Assembly: GCA_002281535.1 (NCBI GenBank)
Contig: NCGD01000010.1
Coordinates: forward strand, 27,395-91,394
Direction: 5' to 3'
Length of the DNA: 64,000 nucleotides
DNA from: Sphingomonas sp. 28-63-12
Lineage (GTDB): Bacteria > Pseudomonadota > Alphaproteobacteria > Sphingomonadales > Sphingomonadaceae
The notes below the pieces were generated by a model that was not told the origin of the DNA, made no database searches, and was given only the letters and a program-made list of their open reading frames with translations. The translations under genes were made by a program, and so were the position numbers. Shown piece by piece: positions 37,233-44,304 of this stretch; position 1 is the stretch's first letter, and each line of letters begins with the position of its first letter.

Positions 37233-37826
37233 ATGTTGACCAGTGCCACCGCCAATGCCGGCGCCCAGACCGTCACCTCGATCAGCTTCGTGCTGATCGC
37301 CATTGGCATCGTCTGTGCGCTCGCGATCATCCTGTGGGGTGCGATGCGGCGGCGGACCAAGGCGCATGAGGTCGCCGAAGCCGAGCGCCACGCGGCCCGT
37401 GCCGGCCACAGCCCCGACATCATCGACCCCGATGCGCCGGTAGTGCCGCCGGTTGCGGCAGTCGCTGTGGCAGAGCCAAAGGCCGTCCCGGCGCCAACGC
37501 CCGCTGTCCCGCTTGCCCCGGCTGCGCCCGTGGCTGCTCCTGTGGTTGCTGCTGGCGACGCCCCCTCCTTGCCGCGCGCTGCAGCGCTACCGGTCACCGT
37601 GCTCAAGGGCCTTGGTCCCAAGGCTGCTGCCCGACTGGCTGAGCTCGGCATCACCACGGTCGATCAACTCGCAGGGCTCAATGCTGCCAGGGTCGCGGCG
37701 ATCGACGCCCAAATGGGCAGCTTTGTCGGGCGGATCGGGCGGGATCGCTGGATCGAACAGGCGCGACTGCTCGCCGCCGACGACATGGCGGGTTTCGAAG
37801 CGGCCTTTGGCAAGCTTGGCGGTTAA
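37233..37826 (+). CDS. Membrane-anchored helix-hairpin-helix protein
   Basis: A 197-residue protein with an N-terminal transmembrane helix (about residues 14-36, VTSISFVLIAIGIVCALAII), a Pro/Ala-rich low-complexity linker (about residues 68-125), and a C-terminal helix-hairpin-helix region (VLKGLGPKAAARLAELGITTVDQLAGL) of the DUF4332/Pol-beta-like type that often binds DNA or nucleotides. The combination of a membrane anchor and HhH suggests tethering of DNA or nucleoprotein at the membrane, but that is inference. A 13-bp palindrome CCGGTC-G-GACCGG (37206-37218) lies just upstream of its start. Confidence 0.7.
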   Translation: MLTSATANAGAQTVTSISFVLIAIGIVCALAIILWGAMRRRTKAHEVAEAERHAARAGHSPDIIDPDAPVVPPVAAVAVAEPKAVPAPTPAVPLAPAAPVAAPVVAAGDAPSLPRAAALPVTVLKGLGPKAAARLAELGITTVDQLAGLNAARVAAIDAQMGSFVGRIGRDRWIEQARLLAADDMAGFEAAFGKLGG

Positions 37827-37858
37827 GGCAGACCCAGCACTGCGCGAGTCATCGTGAT

Positions 37859-39172
37859 TTAATCGCCGCGCACTACAGCGCTGACGAGCAATTTATCGAT
37901 CCGCCGTCCGTCGAGATCGACGACTTCGAACTTCCAGCCCTGTTCGACAAAGCTCTCGCCTTCGCCGGGCAGGTGCCGGAACACGGCCAGGGCCAGCCCG
38001 GCCACGGTGGCATAATCGCGGTCCTCGGGCAGATCGATGCCGAGCCGGTCGGCCAGCGCGTCCGCCGCCATCTGGCCGGCGACCAGCAGGCTACCATCGT
38101 CGCGCACCACAACATTGGGTTCGTCATCGGGATCGGCATCGGAGGCAAATTCGCCAGCAATCGCCGAGAGCAGATCAGCCGGGGTCACGATTCCTTCGAA
38201 ATGGCCATATTCGTCATGCAGCAGCGCCATGGGCACCTCGGCGCGGCGCAGGGCGTTGAGCACATCCATCGCATCGACCTGATCGAGCACGACCGGTGCG
38301 TGGCGCATCAGCTTGCGCAGCGACAGCGGCTCGCCGGCGAACACGGCAGCGACGATATCGCGCGCCTGGACGACGCCGATCACCGCATCGACCGATCCTT
38401 CCACCACCGGCAATCTTGTATGGGTAGCGGTCATCAATGCAGTGCGTATCCCGGCTTCGTCGAGGTCGACATCGAGCCATTCGATATCGGTACGCGGTGT
38501 CATCACCTCGCGCGCCGGGCGATCGGCGAGCCGCACCACGCCCGAAATGATCGATCGTTCATGCTCCTCGATCACGCCCGATTTGGAGGCCTCCGCGACG
38601 ATCATGTGCAATTCTTCAGCGGTGACGTGATCCTCTGATTCGCGTTTGAGCCGCATCAGCCAGAACAGCCCGGCGCTGGTTGAGTCGAGCAGCATAACGA
38701 CCGGGGCGGTCGCCACCGCCAGCCATTGCATAGGCACCGCCATCACCACCGCGATCGCCTCAGGCGCGCGCAGCGCGATCTGTTTGGGCACCAGCTCGCC
38801 GATCACCAGTGAGGCAAAGGTGGTGATGCCGATCACCGTCACGAACCCGACGGTCTGCGCCATTTCACTAGCCATCCCCAGGCCAGCGAGCCGCGCGCCG
38901 ACCGGCTCACCGAGGCTGGCCCCGGAATAGGCGCCGGCGATGATGCCGATCAGGGTGATCCCGATTTGGGTCGTCGACAGGAATTTACCGGGGTCAGCGG
39001 CCAATGCGATCGCGGCACTGGCGCCGGGCACGTTGGCGCGCGCCATGGCCTCCAGCCGCGCCCGGCGCGACGAGACGATCGCCAGTTCTGACATCGCAAA
39101 GACGCCGTTGACGATCACAAGGGCCGCGATGATCGCAACATCGATCCAGGGAAAGGGGGGAAGCGGTGCCAT
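37859..39172 (-). CDS. CNNM/HlyC-family membrane protein with CBS domains
   Basis: A 437-residue protein: DUF21 membrane domain with four hydrophobic segments (about residues 10-30, 67-90, 105-130, 145-165), a CBS pair (PAREVMTPRTDIEWLDVDLD, LRKLMRHAPVVLDQVDAMDVL) and a CorC_HlyC C-terminal transporter-associated domain. This is the family that includes CorC, YfjD and TlyC-like proteins; members affect Mg2+/Co2+ handling or hemolysis-related transport. The exact ion is unknown. The gene is convergent with the HhH gene, 32 bases apart. Confidence 0.88.
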   Translation of the reverse strand: MAPLPPFPWIDVAIIAALVIVNGVFAMSELAIVSSRRARLEAMARANVPGASAAIALAADPGKFLSTTQIGITLIGIIAGAYSGASLGEPVGARLAGLGMASEMAQTVGFVTVIGITTFASLVIGELVPKQIALRAPEAIAVVMAVPMQWLAVATAPVVMLLDSTSAGLFWLMRLKRESEDHVTAEELHMIVAEASKSGVIEEHERSIISGVVRLADRPAREVMTPRTDIEWLDVDLDEAGIRTALMTATHTRLPVVEGSVDAVIGVVQARDIVAAVFAGEPLSLRKLMRHAPVVLDQVDAMDVLNALRRAEVPMALLHDEYGHFEGIVTPADLLSAIAGEFASDADPDDEPNVVVRDDGSLLVAGQMAADALADRLGIDLPEDRDYATVAGLALAVFRHLPGEGESFVEQGWKFEVVDLDGRRIDKLLVSAVVRGD

Positions 39173-39315
39173 GGCGCTGTCATGCCCTTTGCCGTGAATC
39201 GGCGCGCTTCACAACATGCGGCATGAATTAAGCCCAAATGAGCGCGCGTGGATCGCCCCGGCCGTGCCGGATCTGGCTGCCTCGGCGCGCCGATTCGACC
39301 CAACCCGACCTTATC

Positions 39316-39765
39316 CTAGCGACGCGCGACGAAGAAATCCCGGAGCAACGCGGACGCCTCACCCTCGCCGATCCCGGCATAAATTTCCGGGCGGTGATGG
39401 CAGGTCGGCTGGCCAAAGAAGCGGGGGCCATGCGCGATCGCGCCCCCTTTGGGATCATCTGCGCCGTAATAGAGCCGGTCGATACGGGCATGGCTGATGG
39501 CTCCCGCGCACATCGCACAAGGCTCAAGCGTCACCCACAGATCGCAGCCATCCAGCCGATCGCGGCCGAGCGCCGCCGCCGCTGCGCGGATCGCCAGCAT
39601 TTCGGCATGCGCGGTCGGATCGTGCCGCGCGCGTGGCGCGTTGGCGGCGGTGGCGATGATTTGGCCGTCATGCACAATTACGGCCCCAACCGGCACTTCG
39701 CCGGCAGCAGCGGCGGTGCGGGCGGCGGCCAGCGCCGCGCGCATTGCTTCTGAAAGCGGAAACAT
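39316..39765 (-). CDS. tadA: tRNA adenosine(34) deaminase TadA
   Basis: A 149-residue cytidine/deoxycytidylate-deaminase-fold enzyme. Zinc ligands and catalytic Glu are in AHAEMLAI (H-A-E) and EPCAMCAGAISH (C..C), with the N-terminal GEVPVGAVIV typical of TadA. It converts A34 of tRNA-Arg(ACG) to inosine. The DRLYYGADDPKGGA segment also matches. No tRNA gene is adjacent. Confidence 0.94.
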   Translation of the reverse strand: MFPLSEAMRAALAAARTAAAAGEVPVGAVIVHDGQIIATAANAPRARHDPTAHAEMLAIRAAAAALGRDRLDGCDLWVTLEPCAMCAGAISHARIDRLYYGADDPKGGAIAHGPRFFGQPTCHHRPEIYAGIGEGEASALLRDFFVARR

Positions 39766-39797
39766 GCGCGCTTATGCGCCGAATGGCGCGCGATTGG

Positions 39798-40037
39798 CTA
39801 GGCCGGGATTGGCGCGGCTGCAGCAGGGGCGCTCGCTGCAACCGGGCGGGGGGCGAGCACACGAATCAGCGCAAAGCCCATGCCGGGCAGGAACCCCGCC
39901 AGCGTCATCCCACAGGCAATCGCGAAATCCCGGCCCGGCCCGAAGGCCCGATACACCCCCAGCGGTGGCATTAATGCAGCCGCAAGGAGGGTAGCGAAGC
40001 CCGGGCTGCGCGACGGCGTCACGCCAGCCCCTGTCAC
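39798..40037 (-). CDS. Pmp3/YqaE-family small membrane protein
   Basis: A 79-residue protein with two hydrophobic segments: LLAAALMPPLGVYRAFG and IACGMTLAGFLPGMGFALI, the LPPLGV-x-x-G-x-G-xDF pattern of plasma-membrane proteolipid 3/UPF0057 stress proteins. Its Met overlaps the stop of the upstream gene (ATGA at 40034-40037). These peptides influence membrane potential or salt tolerance in other organisms; not shown here. The C-terminal tail is Pro/Ala-rich. Confidence 0.8.
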   Translation of the reverse strand: MTGAGVTPSRSPGFATLLAAALMPPLGVYRAFGPGRDFAIACGMTLAGFLPGMGFALIRVLAPRPVAASAPAAAAPIPA

Positions 40038-40312
40038 TGGGCGTCCTGCGCATTGGCAGGCTTTTCGACTGTCATGGTCGGCACGGAAATGGTCTTCTGG
40101 GTGGTGCCGACGGTTGGCACGTCGATTGTCTTGTTTTCGGTGCCGATCTCAATCTTGGCCATGTTGACCGTGAATTCAGGGACCTGGCCGCCTTCAAGCT
40201 TGAGTTGCGGGGCCTGGGCAACCTTGCTTTGATCGATGCTGATGAAGCCAAGCGACCAGGCGCCGACGACGGCAAGGGCGGCAAGGCCGACGAGAATCAA
40301 TATAGCGCGCAT
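40034..40312 (-). CDS. Small membrane-anchored hypothetical protein
   Basis: A 92-residue protein with an N-terminal hydrophobic segment (RAILILVGLAALAVVGAWSL, about residues 2-21) and a short extracytoplasmic body with repeated beta-like pieces (IDVPTVG, ISVPTM). No family was recognised. It is coupled to Pmp3 by ATGA and could be its partner. The upstream gap (40313-40466) is divergent to rpmB. Confidence 0.55.
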   Translation of the reverse strand: MRAILILVGLAALAVVGAWSLGFISIDQSKVAQAPQLKLEGGQVPEFTVNMAKIEIGTENKTIDVPTVGTTQKTISVPTMTVEKPANAQDAQ

Positions 40313-40397
40313 CAGATGGTCTCCTTTGGATAATCGAATCGATAGCGTAATAACGCCGCCGGTGCGTGGTTAGTTTCATCCTAATCTCGTGAATCGG

Positions 40398-40426
40398 TTG
40401 ACTGCACGGCCCGGACTGGTTATCCG
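40398..40426 (+). promoter_or_regulatory. Promoter of rpmB
   Basis: TTGACT (40398-40403) and TATCCG (40421-40426) are spaced by 17 bases upstream of the rpmB start at 40467. The -35 matches well, the -10 has the TAT start but diverges afterwards. Confidence 0.5.
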
Positions 40427-40466
40427 CCGCCTCTTTCCGGGCAACCAGAATTCAGGAATTCAAGCA

Positions 40467-40766
40467 ATGTCGCGTATTTGCGAGCTGACCGGCAAGGGCC
40501 GGCAGGTGGGCCACAATGTATCCCACGCCAATAATAAGACCAAGCGGACCTTTCTGCCAAATCTGCAGAATGTGACGTTGTTGTCTGACGCGCTGGGCAC
40601 CAGCGTCAAGCTGCGCGTGTCGACCAACGGTCTCCGTTCGGTCGAGCATGTCGGCGGGCTGGACAATTGGCTGGTGAAGACCGCCGATGACAAGCTCTCG
40701 CTCAAGGCGCGCCGCCTCAAGCGCGATATCCGCAAGAAGCTGACCCCGGCCGCTGCAGCGGCCTGA
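40467..40766 (+). CDS. rpmB: Ribosomal protein bL28
   Basis: A 99-residue bL28 starting [20 protein letters not shown], followed by [16 protein letters not shown], the conserved signature. The C-terminus is basic with an Ala tail ([10 protein letters not shown]). AGGA lies about 9 bases before the ATG at 40467; an in-frame ATG at 40389 would add a non-homologous extension. The stop is directly adjacent to the convergent stop of the phytase-esterase-like gene. Confidence 0.97.
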   Translation: MSRICELTGKGRQVGHNVSHANNKTKRTFLPNLQNVTLLSDALGTSVKLRVSTNGLRSVEHVGGLDNWLVKTADDKLSLKARRLKRDIRKKLTPAAAAA

Positions 40767-41810
40767 TCACCGCGTCCGGCGCGCGCCCCGGTGTGCGCCG
40801 TTCGGTTTAAGATCAAGTCGAAAGTGCAGCAACAAGCTCTGCTGCAGGCGTGACTGGTTGTCATCGGACACCATCCATAAGCCGGTGCCGCCATCGGCTT
40901 CGCGCACCAGCGCGATCCCTTCATAATTATCGCTCAGCACGGGTGGGGCGAATCGCGCAATTACCCGCCCTTGCACCGTCTTGCCCGGCGCAATCCCGGC
41001 CGGATCCACGATCGCGAGCGTCGCGGTGAAGCCGCTCGGCCAGCCAAAGCGGCGATTGAGCACCAGCAAGCGCCCATCGGGCAGTTCTGCCATGTCGGTG
41101 GGATTAAAGCCCGGCGGCGGCTGGTAGCTGAAGCGAAAGCCCTTGCGGCTGCCAAGGGTGGGGTCGGCGGTGAAGCGGATCCCGGCTCGATCGCGATGAT
41201 CTGCCGTCGCTTTGCCCCAATGACCGGTTTCGCTCAGCACCAGAAAGCTGCCGCTGCGCAGCCTGACCATCGCCTCCGGGCCGCCATTACTCGGCCAGTC
41301 CGCCATCGACAGCGGCGCTGCGTGCCGCAGCGCGCGCGTCAGCCCGGCGCGATAGGCCCAGATCGCATTGGCATTTTCAAAACCGACCCAGATTTGCCCG
41401 GTAGCGTGATCACGCGTCATCGATTCGCTGTCGCGGTCGCTCTTCTCCCAGCCAATGCCGGGGCCATCGGGCAATTCGGCAAAGCTGCGATCAGACAAAT
41501 GCCCGCGCGAATCGAGCCGGAAGCGGACGATATTACCGCCATCGCTGAGCAGCAGGAACCTGTCCCCCTCGACGATCAGCGATGAAAACCCGCCAAAGGC
41601 GGGATCAGGGCTGCGCAACCGATAGCCACGATCAAACACAAGGGCGCCAACCCTAATCTTGCCCGGCGAATCGGGGCAGAGCACAACCGGCGTGGCGGTG
41701 AACAGCGCGCGGGCGCCCAGCAGGGGAAGCCGCGGCACCGTCGACCAGCCCGGCACGCCCAGCAGCAGCAGCAGGATCGACCAGAATAGCGGCGGGCGGG
41801 GTGGGCGCAT
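40767..41810 (-). CDS. Esterase-like activity of phytase family protein
   Basis: A 347-residue protein of the phytase-like esterase group (PF13449-type beta propeller). It has an N-terminal hydrophobic signal or anchor (LFWSILLLLLGVPGW), then FDRGYRLRSPDPAFGGFSSL, and later LSDNYEGIALVRE and MVSDDNQSRLQQSLLLHFRL as expected for this family. It would be exported. Phosphoester or carboxylester activity is implied by family only. ATG at 41810 is used; the codon before it is TTG, which could also serve. It ends exactly at the rpmB stop, tail to tail. Confidence 0.75.
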   Translation of the reverse strand: MRPPRPPLFWSILLLLLGVPGWSTVPRLPLLGARALFTATPVVLCPDSPGKIRVGALVFDRGYRLRSPDPAFGGFSSLIVEGDRFLLLSDGGNIVRFRLDSRGHLSDRSFAELPDGPGIGWEKSDRDSESMTRDHATGQIWVGFENANAIWAYRAGLTRALRHAAPLSMADWPSNGGPEAMVRLRSGSFLVLSETGHWGKATADHRDRAGIRFTADPTLGSRKGFRFSYQPPPGFNPTDMAELPDGRLLVLNRRFGWPSGFTATLAIVDPAGIAPGKTVQGRVIARFAPPVLSDNYEGIALVREADGGTGLWMVSDDNQSRLQQSLLLHFRLDLKPNGAHRGARRTR

Positions 41811-41969
41811 CAATCACTCTTAGCCCAGTCGCGCCAGCGCGTAAGGCCCGGCATTGCCTGAACGGGCGATAACAGATGCATTCAGGGTCCGCTCAATCGA
41901 CCGGCGGCATAACAGTCAAGTCGAACAACAACTGCTCGCCCCAGGGGGCGCCCGATGAGGAGATTGACC

Positions 41970-42446
41970 ATGTTGAAGAAATTGTCGCTCGCTACTGTCG
42001 CTCTCGCCATCAGCGCCAGCGCCCTTGTGCCTGCTACCTCCGCCTCGGCTCAGTCCTATCGCGGCGGCTATGCCCAGGATCAGTATCGCAGCGACGGCTA
42101 TCGCGGCGATCACTATGACGGCCGGGCCAATGATGGGCGTTATAACGACGGTCGCTACAATGACGGTCGCTATAATGACACGCGCTACAATGATGGCCGC
42201 TACAACCAGGCCTATGATGCGCGCTACGACAACCGCGAATACCGCCGCAGCTATCGCAACGATCGACGCTGCAATGACGGTACGGGCGGTGCCTTGCTCG
42301 GCGCGATTGCGGGCGGCCTGCTCGGCAATTCGATCGCCGGTCGCGGTGATCGCACCGCCGGCACCCTGCTCGGCGGCATTGGCGGCGCGCTCGCCGGCCG
42401 GGCAATCGAACGCGATGGCCGCAATGGCTGCCGCTCCTACCGCTAA
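41970..42446 (+). CDS. Glycine-zipper 2TM protein with NDGRY repeats
   Basis: A 158-residue exported protein: signal peptide (MLKKLSLATVALAISASALV), a Tyr/Asp/Arg-rich region carrying five tandem NDGRY repeats (about residues 54-78, one copy NDTRY), and a C-terminal glycine-zipper (GGALLGAIAGGLLGNSIAG and GTLLGGIGGALAGRAIERD) that likely inserts as a helical hairpin in a membrane. Resembles Rick_17kDa-type proteins. GAGGAG precedes ATG at 41970 by 7 bases; a CGCCCC-AG-GGGGCG hairpin sits further upstream. Terminated by the hairpin at 42480. Confidence 0.75.
   Translation: MLKKLSLATVALAISASALVPATSASAQSYRGGYAQDQYRSDGYRGDHYDGRANDGRYNDGRYNDGRYNDTRYNDGRYNQAYDARYDNREYRRSYRNDRRCNDGTGGALLGAIAGGLLGNSIAGRGDRTAGTLLGGIGGALAGRAIERDGRNGCRSYR
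42129..42203 (+). repeat. Five in-frame 15-bp tandem repeats
   Basis: Five successive 15-bp units encode NDGRY, NDGRY, NDGRY, NDTRY, NDGRY within the glycine-zipper gene. Synonymous differences between units (AAT/AAC, GGG/GGT/GGC) show the array is not a fresh expansion. Confidence 0.85.
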
Positions 42447-42479
42447 CTTCCGTTCCCTCGCGTAGCGTATCGAGGGCGA

Positions 42480-42510
42480 GGGCCGGATTCCGCAAGGAAC
42501 CGGCCCTTTG
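42480..42510 (+). terminator. Terminator of the glycine-zipper gene
   Basis: GGGCCGG-A-TTCC (42480-42491) pairs with GGAA-CCGGCCC (42496-42506) around a GCAA loop with one bulged A, followed by TTTG. A second hairpin CCGGCCC/GGGCCGG (42517-42533) directly follows and shares complementary arms. Confidence 0.75.
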
Positions 42511-42539
42511 TCCTTTCCGGCCCCACGGGCCGGTATGAG

Positions 42540-43262
42540 TCAGTACATGTGCTGGCCACCATTGATCGACAGCGTCGATCCGGTGACGAAGCCACCATCA
42601 TCCGAACACAGGAACGCAACGCCACGCGCGATTTCCATCGCCTGGCCCAGCCGCCCGACCGGAATTTTGGCGACGATCTTTTCCAGCACGTCCGCTGGCA
42701 CCGCTGCGACCATATCGGTATCGATATAACCTGGCGCGATGGCGTTGACCGTCACGCCGGCGCGCGCGCCTTCCTGTGCCAATGCCTTGGTAAAACCATG
42801 GATACCCGATTTGGCAGCAGCATAATTGACCTGGCCATATTGGCCGGCCTGGCCGTTGATCGACCCGATATTGACGATCCGACCCCATTTGCGATCGCGC
42901 ATGCCGGGGAAGACCGCTTTGGCCATGTTGAAGCAGCCACCCAAATTGGTGTCGATCACTTCTTTCCAGGCCTGATAGCTGAGCTTCATAATCGTGCCGT
43001 CGCGGGTGATCCCGGCATTGTTGACGAGCACGTCGACCGGGCCAAGCTGCGCCACCACCTCGGCCGTGCCCGCCTGGCAGGCATCATAATCGGCGACGTC
43101 CCATTTGAAGGCGGCGATGCCGGTGCGATCGGTGAACTCCTGCGCGCGAACGTCATTGCCGCAATAATTGGCGGCAACCGTCATGCCCATTTCCTTGAGC
43201 GCCAGGCTGATCGCCTCGCCTATGCCGCGAGTCCCCCCGGTTACGATCGCGACACGTGCCAT
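42540..43262 (-). CDS. phaB: Acetoacetyl-CoA reductase
   Basis: A 240-residue NADPH-dependent short-chain dehydrogenase of the PhaB type. Cofactor motif TGGTRGIGEAI, NNAGITRDGTIMKL, catalytic Ser in NIGSINGQAGQYGQVN, and Tyr/Lys in YAAAKSGIHGF. It makes (R)-3-hydroxybutyryl-CoA for PHA synthesis. AGGAG is 8 bases upstream of ATG at 43262. phaC and the phasin are 15 kb away; a ketothiolase (phaA) was not seen. It lies just downstream of ferrochelatase on the same strand, 34 bases apart. Confidence 0.9.
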   Translation of the reverse strand: MARVAIVTGGTRGIGEAISLALKEMGMTVAANYCGNDVRAQEFTDRTGIAAFKWDVADYDACQAGTAEVVAQLGPVDVLVNNAGITRDGTIMKLSYQAWKEVIDTNLGGCFNMAKAVFPGMRDRKWGRIVNIGSINGQAGQYGQVNYAAAKSGIHGFTKALAQEGARAGVTVNAIAPGYIDTDMVAAVPADVLEKIVAKIPVGRLGQAMEIARGVAFLCSDDGGFVTGSTLSINGGQHMY

Positions 43263-43296
43263 AGCTCTCTCTCCTGATTTTTTTATTAGGACGACC

Positions 43297-44304
43297 CTAA
43301 GGCGAGACCGGCCAGCCTTCAAGTTCCCGCGCGATCAGCCCGCGCAGCATGCTGATTCCCTGCGCGCTGTCGTTGAGACAGGGCAAATAGGCAAAGTGAG
43401 TGCCGCCCTTTTCCTCGAAACTTTCGCGTCCGCGAATCGCCAATTCCTCGAGGGTTTCGAGGCAGTCGGCAGAAAAGCCCGGCGCGACGATCGCGATCCT
43501 GGTGATCCCCTTGCCCGGCAGTGCTTCGAGCGTATCGTCGGTGGCGGGTTCCAGCCATTTGGCTCGGCCGAAGCGCGACTGGAAGGTGATGATCACGGGT
43601 CGGCCGAGCGCCTCACCGAGCAGCCGCGCGGTTTTCTGGCAGTGGCAATGATAGGGATCGCCCATCTCCAGCGTGCGCACCGGCATTCCGTGAAAGCTGA
43701 CGACAATCGCCTCGGGCTCGAAATCCAGCCCGGCAAGTCCGGCTTCGATCGATTGCTGCAGCGCGGCAATATAGCGCGGATCGTCATAATAAGGCGGCAA
43801 GGTGCGTAGCGCCGGTTGCCAGCGCATTGCCGCCAGCGTTTCGAACGCCTTGTCATTAGCGGTCGCCGTGGTGGCGCCGCAATATTGCGGATAGAGCGGT
43901 GCCAGCAGGATGCGTTCACACCCCGCTGCCTTCAGCGCATTCAGCCGATCGGGGATAGACGGATTACCATAGCGCATCGCCCAATCGACCGTGACATTCG
44001 GCCCGAAGGCGCCCTGCAACGCGACTGACTGCGCCTTGGTAATGCTGGCCAGCGGCGAGCCGTCAGGCCCCCAGACCTGGGCATAGGCCTCGGCCGATTT
44101 TTGCGGCCGGGTGTTGAGGATGATCCCGCGCAAAATCGGCTGCCACAGCAATTGCGGAATCTCGACGACGCGCCTGTCCGACAGAAATTCGGCCAGATAG
44201 CGTTTGACCGACCGGGTGTCGGGACCATCGGGGGTGCCCAGATTGGTCAACAACACGCCAATCCTGGCGCGCGCCACCGGCGGATGATCGGGAGGAAAGG
44301 TCAT
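43297..44304 (-). CDS. hemH: Ferrochelatase
   Basis: A 335-residue ferrochelatase inserting Fe2+ into protoporphyrin IX. Visible signatures: VLLTNLGTPDGPDTRSVKRYL, LAPLYPQYCGATTA, catalytic His in VVSFHGMPVRTLEMGDPYHCHCQ, TFQSRFGRAKWLEPATDD, and the end FAYLPCLNDSAQG. ATG at 44304 has GGAGG-type sequence in the upstream gene and overlaps its stop (ATGA). The upstream in-frame extension to 44460 lies in the neighbouring gene and is rejected. Confidence 0.96.
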   Translation of the reverse strand: MTFPPDHPPVARARIGVLLTNLGTPDGPDTRSVKRYLAEFLSDRRVVEIPQLLWQPILRGIILNTRPQKSAEAYAQVWGPDGSPLASITKAQSVALQGAFGPNVTVDWAMRYGNPSIPDRLNALKAAGCERILLAPLYPQYCGATTATANDKAFETLAAMRWQPALRTLPPYYDDPRYIAALQQSIEAGLAGLDFEPEAIVVSFHGMPVRTLEMGDPYHCHCQKTARLLGEALGRPVIITFQSRFGRAKWLEPATDDTLEALPGKGITRIAIVAPGFSADCLETLEELAIRGRESFEEKGGTHFAYLPCLNDSAQGISMLRGLIARELEGWPVSP

